In this document: positions 1 through 5,824 of the stretch, one piece after another
Layout: every line of letters begins with the position of its first letter
How positions within the stretch are numbered: position 1 is the first letter of the stretch
Assembly: GCA_017628435.1 (NCBI GenBank)
Contig: JAGBZE010000191.1
Span: 1-9,728, forward strand
Origin: Akkermansia sp.
GTDB lineage: Bacteria; Verrucomicrobiota; Verrucomicrobiia; Verrucomicrobiales; Akkermansiaceae
Length of the DNA: 9,728 bases
Direction: 5' to 3'
Notes under the pieces: generated by a model
What the model saw: the letters and a program-made list of their open reading frames with translations, nothing else
Told to the model about the DNA's origin: nothing
Databases searched by the model: none
Position numbers and translations under genes: made by a program

Positions 1-221
1 ACTTGGTGCGTTTGATTGAAATTCTGCAGCCGAAAGTTCTCATTGGCGTGGGTGGTTATGCTTTGAAGCAGCTGGAGCTGGCCGCCGCTGCGCTGCCGGA
101 GATGAGCTTCACCCTGGGCACCATGTTGCACCCGAGCCCGGCAAGCCCGGTAGCCAATAAGCACTGGCCTGCCCGCCCGAAGGAACAGATTCAGGCCATC
201 CTGACCCAGGCAGGAGTGTGA
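1..221 (+). CDS. Uracil-DNA glycosylase, SMUG1-like (C-terminal part, cut by left edge)
   Basis: Base-excision repair enzyme that would remove uracil (and, in SMUG1 relatives, some oxidised pyrimidines) from DNA. Only the last 72 or so residues are present; the reading frame is open to the left edge, so the true start lies outside and the TTG at 3 should not be taken as a start. What is visible is the segment LIGVGGYA, which matches the VGVGRFA strand of SMUG1, followed after about 25 residues by HPSPASPVANKHW. In the SMUG1 family the corresponding motif is HPSPRNPQANKGW, which carries the catalytic-loop His and the helix that wedges into DNA. The protein ends normally with TGA. Three bases after the stop a heptamer repeat array begins, followed by a terminator hairpin. 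Another UDG-superfamily branch is possible, but the HPSPxxPxANKxW spacing favours SMUG1. Confidence 0.78.
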   Translation, partial: LVRLIEILQPKVLIGVGGYALKQLELAAAALPEMSFTLGTMLHPSPASPVANKHWPARPKEQIQAILTQAGV

Positions 222-224
222 AAT

Positions 225-252
225 GCAGATTTGGCAACGCAGAATGCAGAAT
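225..252 (+). repeat. Heptamer tandem array, GCAGAAT type, left copy
   Basis: Exactly 28 bases that divide into four 7-base units, starting 3 bases after the glycosylase stop. Units 1, 3 and 4 are GCAGATT, GCAGAAT and GCAGAAT; unit 2 (232-238) is degenerate. An inverted partner lies at 360-387. Bases 240-252 are perfectly complementary to 360-372 (13 bp) and 225-232 to 373-380 (8 bp), leaving a single 7-base bulge at 233-239, exactly one unit. Confidence 0.75.
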
Positions 253-289
253 TGAAAGTGCGTGTGCGACATACGCTGCACCAGAAAAC

Positions 290-319
290 AAAATCACCTG
301 AGAAATCTCAGGTGATTTT
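290..319. terminator. Bidirectional Rho-independent terminator between convergent genes
   Basis: A perfect 13-bp stem (290-302 with 307-319) closed by a 4-base loop. The arms have A-rich outer ends and a GC-containing core (CACCTGAG). Read on the - strand the stem is followed by TTTTGTTTTC, a good U-tract for ending mntP transcripts. Read on the + strand it ends in TTTTC, adequate for the glycosylase gene. Its place between two convergent 3' ends supports a two-way role. Confidence 0.88.
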
Positions 320-328
320 CATTACCTC

Positions 329-348
329 GCGCAGCCGGAAGGCTGCGC
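329..348. other. Second hairpin, GC-rich, GGAA tetraloop
   Basis: Perfect 8-bp inverted repeat GCGCAGCC / GGCTGCGC (329-336 with 341-348) around GGAA, a GNRA-type loop on the + strand. There is no T-run after it on either strand, so it is not a classical terminator by itself. For mntP transcripts it would precede the terminator at 290-319 and could protect the 3' end or help pausing. Together with 290-319 it lies inside the stem formed by the two heptamer arrays. Confidence 0.7.
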
Positions 349-359
349 GCTGACTGGTC

Positions 360-387
360 ATTCTGCATTCTGAAATCTGCGTTCTGC
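360..387 (-). repeat. Heptamer tandem array, GCAGAAT type, right inverted copy
   Basis: 28 bases forming four 7-base units; read on the - strand they are GCAGAAC, GCAGATT, TCAGAAT and GCAGAAT in order. On that strand the array starts 2 bases after the mntP stop codon, so its orientation to mntP is the same as that of the array at 225-252 to the glycosylase gene. It can pair with the left array over 21 bases (13 plus 8) with one 7-base bulge. Confidence 0.75.
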
Positions 388-389
388 CT

Positions 390-953
390 TCATACCAGGT
401 TCTGCACACCGAGGCCGATGAGCAATACACCCGCGGCGGTTTCCAGCCAGCGGGTGGGCAGGTGGTGCAGCAGGCGGGCGCTGTGGAAAGAGAGCAGGGC
501 GCACACAAAGGTTATGCCGCCGATAATGCTCACCGCCGTAGTGAGGTTAAGCTCCGGTCCTCCGATGTTGCCCAACGCCATGCAGGCTCCTACGGCCAGC
601 GCATCGATACTGGTGGCAATGCCCACCAGAATGAGCCCCCAGAACCCCAGAGCTGTGGCGGCCATTTCCTCTTCTTCCTCGCCCTGCCAGGTTTTGTAAA
701 TGATGCTGCCGCCCAGCGCGCCGAACACCAGCAGCACAATCCAGGGCGCCCAAGTGCTTACCACGGTGCGGAGCGCCTCGCCGCCCAGATACCCAAGCAG
801 CGGCATGCCAGCCTGGAAAGCACCCACCGACAAAGCCAGCCACAGAGCGGCGCGTCCTCGACCTTTGCGCAGCACCATGCCGTAGGAAAAAGCGTAAACT
901 GTTGCGTCTACAGCAAGAGCCAGAGCAATGAGGATGATTTCCAGATAATTCAT
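390..953 (-). CDS. mntP: Manganese efflux pump MntP
   Basis: Inner-membrane exporter that removes excess Mn2+ from the cytoplasm. The 187-residue product has the usual family length and about six hydrophobic segments. It shows the internal duplication of the family: an Asp-centred motif in the first helix (ALAVDATVYAFS, Asp16) is echoed in the fourth (IATSIDALAVGA, Asp117); these acidic residues correspond to those essential for export in E. coli MntP. The first motif is a variant, DATVYA in place of the common DAFAVS. A run of five Glu (residues 92-96) lies in the loop between helices 3 and 4. ATG at 953 is chosen because it starts just before helix 1 and no other Met is usable. A strong promoter sits so close that the leader would be about 6 bases, too short for the Mn2+ riboswitch (yybP-ykoY) often found before mntP. 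The gene converges on the glycosylase gene and is divergent from the hflX operon. Confidence 0.93.
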   Translation of the reverse strand: MNYLEIILIALALAVDATVYAFSYGMVLRKGRGRAALWLALSVGAFQAGMPLLGYLGGEALRTVVSTWAPWIVLLVFGALGGSIIYKTWQGEEEEEMAATALGFWGLILVGIATSIDALAVGACMALGNIGGPELNLTTAVSIIGGITFVCALLSFHSARLLHHLPTRWLETAAGVLLIGLGVQNLV

Positions 954-965
954 AAGTGGGCGCGC

Positions 966-994
966 ATCATACCAGAGAACATGGACCTAGTCAA
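966..994 (-). promoter_or_regulatory. Sigma-70-type promoter of mntP
   Basis: On the - strand, TTGACT (994-989), a 17-base spacer and TATGAT (971-966) form a near-consensus promoter (5/6 matches in each hexamer). The predicted transcription start is near 959, giving a leader of about 6 bases before the ATG at 953. There is no Shine-Dalgarno sequence in that interval. Confidence 0.8.
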
Positions 995-1016
995 GGGAAT
1001 GTGAACGCAAAAGGAA

Positions 1017-1044
1017 GGATTAAGGATTAGGGATTAAGGATTAA
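1017..1044 (+). repeat. Heptamer tandem array, GGATTAA type
   Basis: Four exact 7-base units of GGATTAA, with one substitution (unit 2 ends in G), spanning 28 bases. It lies in the divergent region, 23 bases upstream of the mntP -35 box and about 43 bases upstream of the proposed promoter of the + strand operon. The rest of the 954-1122 gap holds the two promoters and nothing else I can identify. The unit differs from the GCAGAAT arrays at 225-252 and 360-387, but unit length and copy number are the same. Confidence 0.8.
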
Positions 1045-1086
1045 TTAGAAAAATGCCATATATCGGCAATGCCGCGGAGTTTGTAC

Positions 1087-1115
1087 TTGAAAAACGCAGG
1101 TTTTTGCGGTTCAAT
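1087..1115 (+). promoter_or_regulatory. Possible promoter of the lipoprotein-hflX operon
   Basis: TTGAAA (1087-1092), a 17-base spacer and TTCAAT (1110-1115). The -35 box is good and the -10 box is moderate (4/6). The expected start is at about 1122, directly before the ATG at 1123, so the transcript would be leaderless or nearly so. The AGGGGG at 1116-1121 ends one base before the ATG, too close to act as a normal ribosome binding site. Confidence 0.45.
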
Positions 1116-1122
1116 AGGGGGC

Positions 1123-1260
1123 ATGAAGATACTTGCGATAGTTATGACCGCTTCGGCTGTGCTGCTGGGCTTGTCCTCCTGTGGTGAATGTGCCTGCAAT
1201 TCGTATAATCCGGCCTTATTGCGCGATGTGCCGGTGTATTCTTCCCGAAGCTTTGAATAA
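1123..1260 (+). CDS. Small Cys-rich lipoprotein of unknown function
   Basis: A 45-residue product that I do not recognise. The ATG at 1123 is preferred over the upstream ATG at 1069 because it directly begins a lipoprotein signal peptide: MKILAIV, a hydrophobic core, then LSSC-G, a lipobox with the lipid-modified Cys at residue 20. The mature part would be only 26 residues, starting CGECAC (three Cys within six residues) and ending in a polar tail with no further hydrophobic segment. It is 8 bases upstream of hflX and probably cotranscribed with it. Anchored peptides this short can be envelope-stress sensors, entericidin-like peptides or structural lipopeptides, but nothing here tells which. 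The signal peptide and the codon use support a real gene; the short length is the main doubt. Confidence 0.6.
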   Translation: MKILAIVMTASAVLLGLSSCGECACNSYNPALLRDVPVYSSRSFE

Positions 1261-1268
1261 AGACGCCT

Positions 1269-2579
1269 ATGTCCTTTGAGATACGCGAGAAGCCGGAGAT
1301 GGTGGAGCGGGCTCTGCTGGTGGGCCTGGGCATGCCGGGCGATTCCCGCCGAGAGCGCACGGCTCTGCTGGCTGAGCTGGAAGACCTGGTGAGTAATCTC
1401 GGCATTGGCATTGTCGGCACTATGCTGGAATTCACCCGCGAGGTGCAGGCCAAGTATCTGTGCGGTATTGGCAAGGCCGAGGAAATCCGCGCCAGGGTAC
1501 AGGAGCTCAATGCCGACTGCCTGATTTTCGACAACCTGCTTTCCCCCAGCCAGCAGCGCGAGTGGGAAAAGCTGGCGGATGTCACCGTGATTGACCGTGA
1601 GGAGGTCATCCTTGATATCTTTGCCAAGCGTGCCCGCACCCGCGAGGCCGTGATGCAGGTGGACCTGGCCCGCATGCAGTATGCCCTGCCGCGCATGACC
1701 GGCATGTGGAAGCACCTGGACCGCCAGCGCGGCGGCAGCGGCGGTGGCAAGGGCGGCGGCGCAGCTGCCCGTGGCGAGGGTGAAAAACAGATTGAGGTGG
1801 ACCGCCGTCTGGCCCGCGAACGCATCGAAGCCATTCGCGATGAGCTGGAGCAGGTGCGTAAGCAGCGCGGTACCCAGCGCAAGGAACGCACCCGCCAGGG
1901 CATTCCCACGGCAGCCATTGTGGGCTATACCAATGCCGGCAAGAGCTCTCTGCTGAACCTGATTACCGGTGCAGGGGTGCTGGCGCAGAATATTCTTTTT
2001 GCCACGCTGGAAACCACCAGCCGCAAGATTGAGCTGCCGGATGGCCAGCCGCTGGTGATGACTGATACGGTGGGCTTTATCCGCAACCTGCCGCACCGCC
2101 TGGTGGAGGCTTTCAAATCCACGCTGGAAGAAGCTGTGCTGGCTGATTTCCTGATTCAGGTGGTGGACGCCAGTGATGAGGATGCCCTTCGTCACTACGA
2201 GACTACTTGCGAGGTGCTGGCCAGCCTGGGGGCTCAGGATAAACCCATGGTGGTGGTCTGGAATAAGTGCGACCTCATTCCTGAGGACGTGCGCGAGGTG
2301 ACCCTGGAGGCGCTTTCGGCTAAGTTGAACTGCCCGAGCCTGAGCATGAGCGTGAAGGACGGTCAGGGCGTGGATGCCCTGATGGCTGCCTGCGTGGAGA
2401 TGCTTTCCCACCGCGTAGAGCGTCAGACCTACCGCATTCCGCTTTCCGAAAGCCGTGTCATTGCCATTATGCACCGAGATGGCAAGGTGCTCAGCACAGA
2501 GTACGAAGGCAACGACGCCATTGTGGAAGCCATTCTCCCCAAGGAATTTGCCGCCCGCATTGCTCAGTATCGCGTATGA
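1269..2579 (+). CDS. hflX: GTPase HflX
   Basis: Ribosome-associated GTPase that splits stalled or stressed 70S ribosomes. The 436-residue protein has the family layout: an N-terminal HflX domain (about 10-150), a Gly-rich linker (155-171) ending in RGEGEKQIEVDRR (the counterpart of the usual RGPGETQLExDRR), a helical region to about 210, and the GTPase domain. In the latter are G1 GYTNAGKSS (219-227), the G2 region FATLETTSR (244-252), G3 DTVGF (266-270) and G4 NKCD (332-335). A short C-terminal domain follows from about residue 385. The ATG at 1269 fits the family N-terminus. No Shine-Dalgarno sequence precedes it, so translation may depend on the lipoprotein gene 8 bases upstream. Its TGA overlaps the next start by four bases (ATGA), indicating translational coupling with the transpeptidase gene. 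Confidence 0.96.
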   Translation: MSFEIREKPEMVERALLVGLGMPGDSRRERTALLAELEDLVSNLGIGIVGTMLEFTREVQAKYLCGIGKAEEIRARVQELNADCLIFDNLLSPSQQREWEKLADVTVIDREEVILDIFAKRARTREAVMQVDLARMQYALPRMTGMWKHLDRQRGGSGGGKGGGAAARGEGEKQIEVDRRLARERIEAIRDELEQVRKQRGTQRKERTRQGIPTAAIVGYTNAGKSSLLNLITGAGVLAQNILFATLETTSRKIELPDGQPLVMTDTVGFIRNLPHRLVEAFKSTLEEAVLADFLIQVVDASDEDALRHYETTCEVLASLGAQDKPMVVVWNKCDLIPEDVREVTLEALSAKLNCPSLSMSVKDGQGVDALMAACVEMLSHRVERQTYRIPLSESRVIAIMHRDGKVLSTEYEGNDAIVEAILPKEFAARIAQYRV

Positions 2580-3217
2580 AGTACCTTGGTATAGCATTTG
2601 CGCTTGGTCTGGCTGCGTGTCAGCAGATGACTCCTGCGGAGCTGCAGGCCTATTACGAGGCTGAGGGTGACCGCCTGGAAGAAATAACCCGCCACGTGCG
2701 CATGGCCTATACTTTTGAGAACTTCATTGCCAACCCCGAATACCGCTACACGCGCGACATGTGGCGCGGTGGCGCGCTGGAAGGGTATAATCCGGCCAAT
2801 TCTCATGTGGAGGTGCTGCTGGAAGAGCAGCGTGGGCGATTGTACATCAACGGCACTATAGCCATGGATTTTCCTGTGTGTTCCGGGCGTGTCGGCGGCA
2901 CTGAAACGCCTAAGGGAACCTTTCGTATCACCCAGAAGGTGAAGGAATACCGCTCTAATCGTTATGGCTCTTTCATGAGCAGGGATGGCGAGCGGGTGGT
3001 GGCGCGCAATGTATCTGCAAGTGATGTGCCGCCGGAGGGAGCTGTGTTCGAAGGTGCGGATATGCCCTACTGGATGCGTTTCAATGGCCCCATCGGCATT
3101 CATGTGGGTAATGTGCATCGCGAGAGTGACTCGCATGGCTGCGTGCGGGTGCCGGAGGAAGCATGCAGCATTCTGTTTGAAAAACTGGCGGTAGGTTCCA
3201 GAGTAATAGTGAAGTGA
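2576..3217 (+). CDS. L,D-transpeptidase (YkuD domain) lipoprotein
   Basis: Likely periplasmic enzyme that makes 3-3 peptidoglycan cross-links or attaches proteins to the wall. The 213-residue product starts with a lipoprotein signal, MKYLGIAFALGLAAC, with the lipidated Cys at 15. A helical region of about 60 residues follows, then a YkuD domain from about residue 75 to the end. The catalytic signature is present: IHVGN (His176) and SHGCVRVP (His187, Cys189), the HxxxxxxxxxxSHGC pattern of the family. The substrate-side strand PVCSGRVGGTETPKGTFRI (100-118) is also typical. The start overlaps the hflX stop by four bases; the stop is one base before comM. No second wall-binding domain (LysM or PG-binding) is seen. 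The exact reaction (cross-linking, lipoprotein attachment or hydrolysis) cannot be told from sequence alone. Confidence 0.9.
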   Translation: MKYLGIAFALGLAACQQMTPAELQAYYEAEGDRLEEITRHVRMAYTFENFIANPEYRYTRDMWRGGALEGYNPANSHVEVLLEEQRGRLYINGTIAMDFPVCSGRVGGTETPKGTFRITQKVKEYRSNRYGSFMSRDGERVVARNVSASDVPPEGAVFEGADMPYWMRFNGPIGIHVGNVHRESDSHGCVRVPEEACSILFEKLAVGSRVIVK

Positions 3218-3218
3218 T

Positions 3219-4784
3219 ATGATTACCAGATTACATTCAGCAGCGGTAGAGGGTATCAAGGGTTATGAGGTTGAGGTGGAAGTGGATGCTCGCCCGGTGG
3301 AGGATACCGGCCGCATCACTGTGGTGGGGCTGCCGGATGCTGCCGTGCGCGAGAGTGTGCAGCGCGTCACCGCTGCGCTGACCAACAGTAATTTCTTTCG
3401 TCCGGGAGATCTGATGGTGACGGTGAATCTGGCGCCGGCAGATATCCGCAAACAGGGGCCCGGCTTTGACCTGCCTATTGCTCTGGCGTTGGAAATGGCT
3501 ATTCAGACCAACTACCGCGACGTGCCGGAGACCTTCAAACGCCGTGTGCCCACGGGGCTGGACTCCTGGTGCTTTGTGGGTGAGCTGGCGCTGGACGGCG
3601 TTGTGCGTGGCGTGCGCGGTGTGCTGCCTCTGGCGGTGGCTGCGCGAGATGCCGGGCGGACCTGCATGATGGTATCGCCGGAGAACGCGGCGGAGGCTGC
3701 AGTGGTGGAAGGGATTACGGTGTATGCCGTGGCTACCCTGCGAGAGGCCTGGGATGTGCTGGTGAATCCGTCCAAATTTGCCCCCTTTGTACTGCCCGAT
3801 GATGTGCCGCCGCTGCCCGCAGCGGTTGACTTTGATGAGGTGAAGGGACAGCCCTATGCTCGCCGCGCCATGGAGATTGCGGCGGCGGGTGGCCATAACC
3901 TTCTTATGTGCGGCAGCCCGGGCAGCGGCAAGAGTATGCTGGCTAGCCGTCTGCCTACGATTCTTCCCCCGCTCACGCAGGAGGAAGCCCTGGAGGCCAG
4001 CACCATTCATTCCGTGTGTGGGCAGTTGCCGCGCTCCGGTGGGTTGCTGAGTTATCGCCCCTTCCGCAGTCCTCATCACACTATTTCGGATGTGGGGCTC
4101 ATGGGCGGTGGCTCCAATATCACCCCTGGTGAGATATCACTGGCGCATCATGGAGTGTTGTTTCTGGATGAGCTGCCGGAGTTTTCCCGCCGTACGCTGG
4201 AAACTCTGCGCCAACCGCTCGAAAGCGGGATGGTGACTATTTCCCGCGCCACAGGGAGCATGGATTTTCCCTGTGCCTTCATGTTCATTGCGGCCATGAA
4301 TCCGTGTCCCTGCGGCTACCTGGGCGACCCGCGTCACCGCTGCCGCTGCAGCCCGGCGGATGTGGTGTGCTACCGCAAGAAGATTTCCGGGCCCTTACTG
4401 GATCGCTTTGATATGGTGATTGAAGTGCCGCCGGTGGATCCCGCCAGCTTGCTGAGTAAGCCGGATGGTGAGAGCAGCGCGGCAATCCTTGCCCGTGTGA
4501 TGGAAGCTCGTGCCAGGCAGGCCTCGCGCTATGCCGGCACCGGGGTGAGCTGCAATGCCCGCCTGAGCAGCAGGATGCTGCGCCAGCATTGTCCCCTCAC
4601 GCAGCCGCAGCAGCAGATGCTGCTGGATGCTGTATCCCAGCTGGGGCTTTCTGCCCGTGCGTTCGATCGCATTCTGCGCGTAGCCCGCACCATTGCCGAC
4701 CTGGCAGGGTGCGATGTTCCCACGGATGCTCACCTTTACGAGGCTATTCAGTTCCGGCAGTTCGAGAGCCAGCTGCGCGGTTGA
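3219..4784 (+). CDS. comM: ComM/YifB family AAA+ ATPase (Mg-chelatase-like)
   Basis: Hexameric DNA branch-migration helicase; in naturally competent bacteria ComM helps integrate incoming DNA, and it is also common in non-competent species. The length of 521 residues is normal. The N-terminal Lon-protease-like (ChlI) domain (about 1-170) includes GRITVVGLPDAAVRES and GPGFDLPIALA. The AAA+ core has Walker A GSPGSGKS (232-239), Walker B LFLDE (314-318), sensor 1 region AAMNPCPCG (358-366) and the arginine-finger region SGPLLDRFD (390-398). Four Cys (363, 365, 375, 377) form the CPCG-CRC insert typical of this family. The C-terminal Mg-chelatase helical domain is complete. The start is one base after the transpeptidase stop, so coupling is likely. 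The TGA (4782-4784) directly touches the stop codon of the convergent gene, leaving no room for a terminator. Confidence 0.95.
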   Translation: MITRLHSAAVEGIKGYEVEVEVDARPVEDTGRITVVGLPDAAVRESVQRVTAALTNSNFFRPGDLMVTVNLAPADIRKQGPGFDLPIALALEMAIQTNYRDVPETFKRRVPTGLDSWCFVGELALDGVVRGVRGVLPLAVAARDAGRTCMMVSPENAAEAAVVEGITVYAVATLREAWDVLVNPSKFAPFVLPDDVPPLPAAVDFDEVKGQPYARRAMEIAAAGGHNLLMCGSPGSGKSMLASRLPTILPPLTQEEALEASTIHSVCGQLPRSGGLLSYRPFRSPHHTISDVGLMGGGSNITPGEISLAHHGVLFLDELPEFSRRTLETLRQPLESGMVTISRATGSMDFPCAFMFIAAMNPCPCGYLGDPRHRCRCSPADVVCYRKKISGPLLDRFDMVIEVPPVDPASLLSKPDGESSAAILARVMEARARQASRYAGTGVSCNARLSSRMLRQHCPLTQPQQQMLLDAVSQLGLSARAFDRILRVARTIADLAGCDVPTDAHLYEAIQFRQFESQLRG

Positions 4785-5732
4785 TTACTTGCCCAGTCGC
4801 TTGCGGAAATATTCAATGGTGCGGTCGAGCCCTGATTCCAACGGGATGGTGGGTGCCCAGTTGAGTATGGCGCCGGCCAGGGTGATGTCCGGCTTGCGCT
4901 GGGTGGGGTCATCGGAGGGCAGGGGAAGCTGCACCAGTTTGCTGGTGGTGTTAATCTTGCTCAGTACAATATCGGCAAGCTGGCGGATGGTGAACTCGCC
5001 GGGGTTGCCCAGATTCACCGGGCCGGTGAATCCCTTGGAATTCTCCATCATACGCACCATGCCTTCGATGAGGTCGTCGATATACTGGAAGGAACGGGTC
5101 TGCTGGCCTTCGCCGTAGATGGTGATATCCTCACCACGCAGAGCCTGGCAAATGAAGTTGGACACCACGCGGCCGTCCTCCGGGTTCATGAGCGGACCGT
5201 AGGTGTTGAAAATGCGGATAACGCGGATATCCACCCCCTCGTGGCGGTGGTAATCGAAGAAAAGACTTTCAGCGCAGCGCTTGCCTTCATCGTAGCAGGC
5301 GCGGATTCCGATGGGGTTCACATTGCCGCGGTAGCTTTCCACCTGCGGGTGTACCAGCGGTTCGCCATAGACCTCGGAGGTGGAGCTGAGCAGGATGCGG
5401 GCACCGTGCTTCTTGGCCAGGTCAAGCATATTCAGTGCGCCCAGCACGCAGGTCTTGGTGGTGAAGATGGAGCGGGCGTTCTGATAGGCGGGCGGGGAAG
5501 CCGGGCAGGCGAGGTTATAGATACGATCCAGTTTTTCCGGGCACTCGTAGGGGTAAATTACATCATGCCCCACAAAGTGGAAACGCGGATTCTCCATAAG
5601 GCCTTTCACATTATCCAGCGAGCCGGTGTAATTGTTGTCCAGGCAGATAACCCGGTGCCCGTCTGCAATGAGACGGTGACAAAGATTAGCTCCTACAAAT
5701 CCAGTGCCGCCAGTAACGAGAATATTCAACAT
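4785..5732 (-). CDS. UDP-glucuronic acid decarboxylase (UDP-xylose synthase)
   Basis: Cytoplasmic NAD+-dependent enzyme of the extended SDR family that turns UDP-glucuronate into UDP-xylose, a donor for surface polysaccharides. With the start at 5732 it is 315 residues. An ATG at 5774 would add 14 residues, but MLNILVTGGTGFVG is the normal N-terminal beta strand and Gly-rich NAD loop (GGTGFVG, 8-14), so the shorter form is preferred. Other marks: STSEVYG (117-123) with Glu120, the YxxxK pair Tyr147/Lys151 in ACYDEGKR, RIFNTYGP (173-180), and DDPTQRKPDI (274-283), diagnostic of UXS against other epimerases. No sugar or glycosyltransferase genes are adjacent in the window. It is divergent from mrp and meets comM stop-to-stop. 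Confidence 0.93.
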   Translation of the reverse strand: MLNILVTGGTGFVGANLCHRLIADGHRVICLDNNYTGSLDNVKGLMENPRFHFVGHDVIYPYECPEKLDRIYNLACPASPPAYQNARSIFTTKTCVLGALNMLDLAKKHGARILLSSTSEVYGEPLVHPQVESYRGNVNPIGIRACYDEGKRCAESLFFDYHRHEGVDIRVIRIFNTYGPLMNPEDGRVVSNFICQALRGEDITIYGEGQQTRSFQYIDDLIEGMVRMMENSKGFTGPVNLGNPGEFTIRQLADIVLSKINTTSKLVQLPLPSDDPTQRKPDITLAGAILNWAPTIPLESGLDRTIEYFRKRLGK

Positions 5733-5747
5733 AGGTACGCGCGGTAG

Positions 5748-5753
5748 TTTATA
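5748..5753 (-). promoter_or_regulatory. Possible -10 box of the UDP-xylose synthase gene
   Basis: TATAAA on the - strand, 15 bases before the ATG at 5732; the expected start near 5741 would give a 9-base leader. No good -35 box lies at 17 bases: TTGCTT is at 15 (5774-5769) and TTGTCT at 20 (5779-5774), so the upstream half is weak. No Shine-Dalgarno sequence is visible. Confidence 0.4.
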
Positions 5754-5788
5754 CTTGTGTGGCGCGGAAAGCAAGACAAATGTTAGGC

Positions 5789-5817
5789 TTGCGTCGTCAT
5801 ACCCTCAGTGGTAGAAT
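5789..5817 (+). promoter_or_regulatory. Probable promoter of mrp
   Basis: TTGCGT (5789-5794), a 17-base spacer and TAGAAT (5812-5817). The -10 box matches 5/6; the -35 box matches only in TTG. The expected start at about 5824 is one base before the ATG at 5825, which implies a leaderless transcript. This placement also supports 5825 as the start in preference to the upstream ATG at 5759. Confidence 0.5.
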
Positions 5818-5824
5818 ACCACTC

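Noticed and set aside
222..389. CRISPR array or attachment site
   Set aside because: The repeats are 7-base units in direct tandem without spacers, in an inverted pair; there are no cas genes, integrase or tRNA nearby.
462..1004. 180-residue open frame on the + strand opposite mntP
   Set aside because: The - strand frame encodes an unmistakable MntP; this one is low-complexity Gln/His/Ala-rich and crosses the mntP promoter.
954..1122. Mn2+ (yybP-ykoY) riboswitch before mntP
   Set aside because: The promoter is too close to the ATG for any aptamer in the transcript, and no such fold is visible further upstream.
1041..2597. 518-residue open frame on the - strand opposite hflX
   Set aside because: It is the mirror of a clear hflX coding region; the translation is His/Ala/Leu-rich with no domain and shows the composition typical of antisense shadows in GC-biased genes.
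3237..4079. 280-residue open frame on the - strand inside comM
   Set aside because: Shadow frame, rich in His and Arg, entirely within the conserved comM sequence.
5759..5824. 22-residue N-terminal extension of Mrp from the ATG at 5759
   Set aside because: Residues are unlike the family, and the likely -35 and -10 boxes lie inside this stretch.
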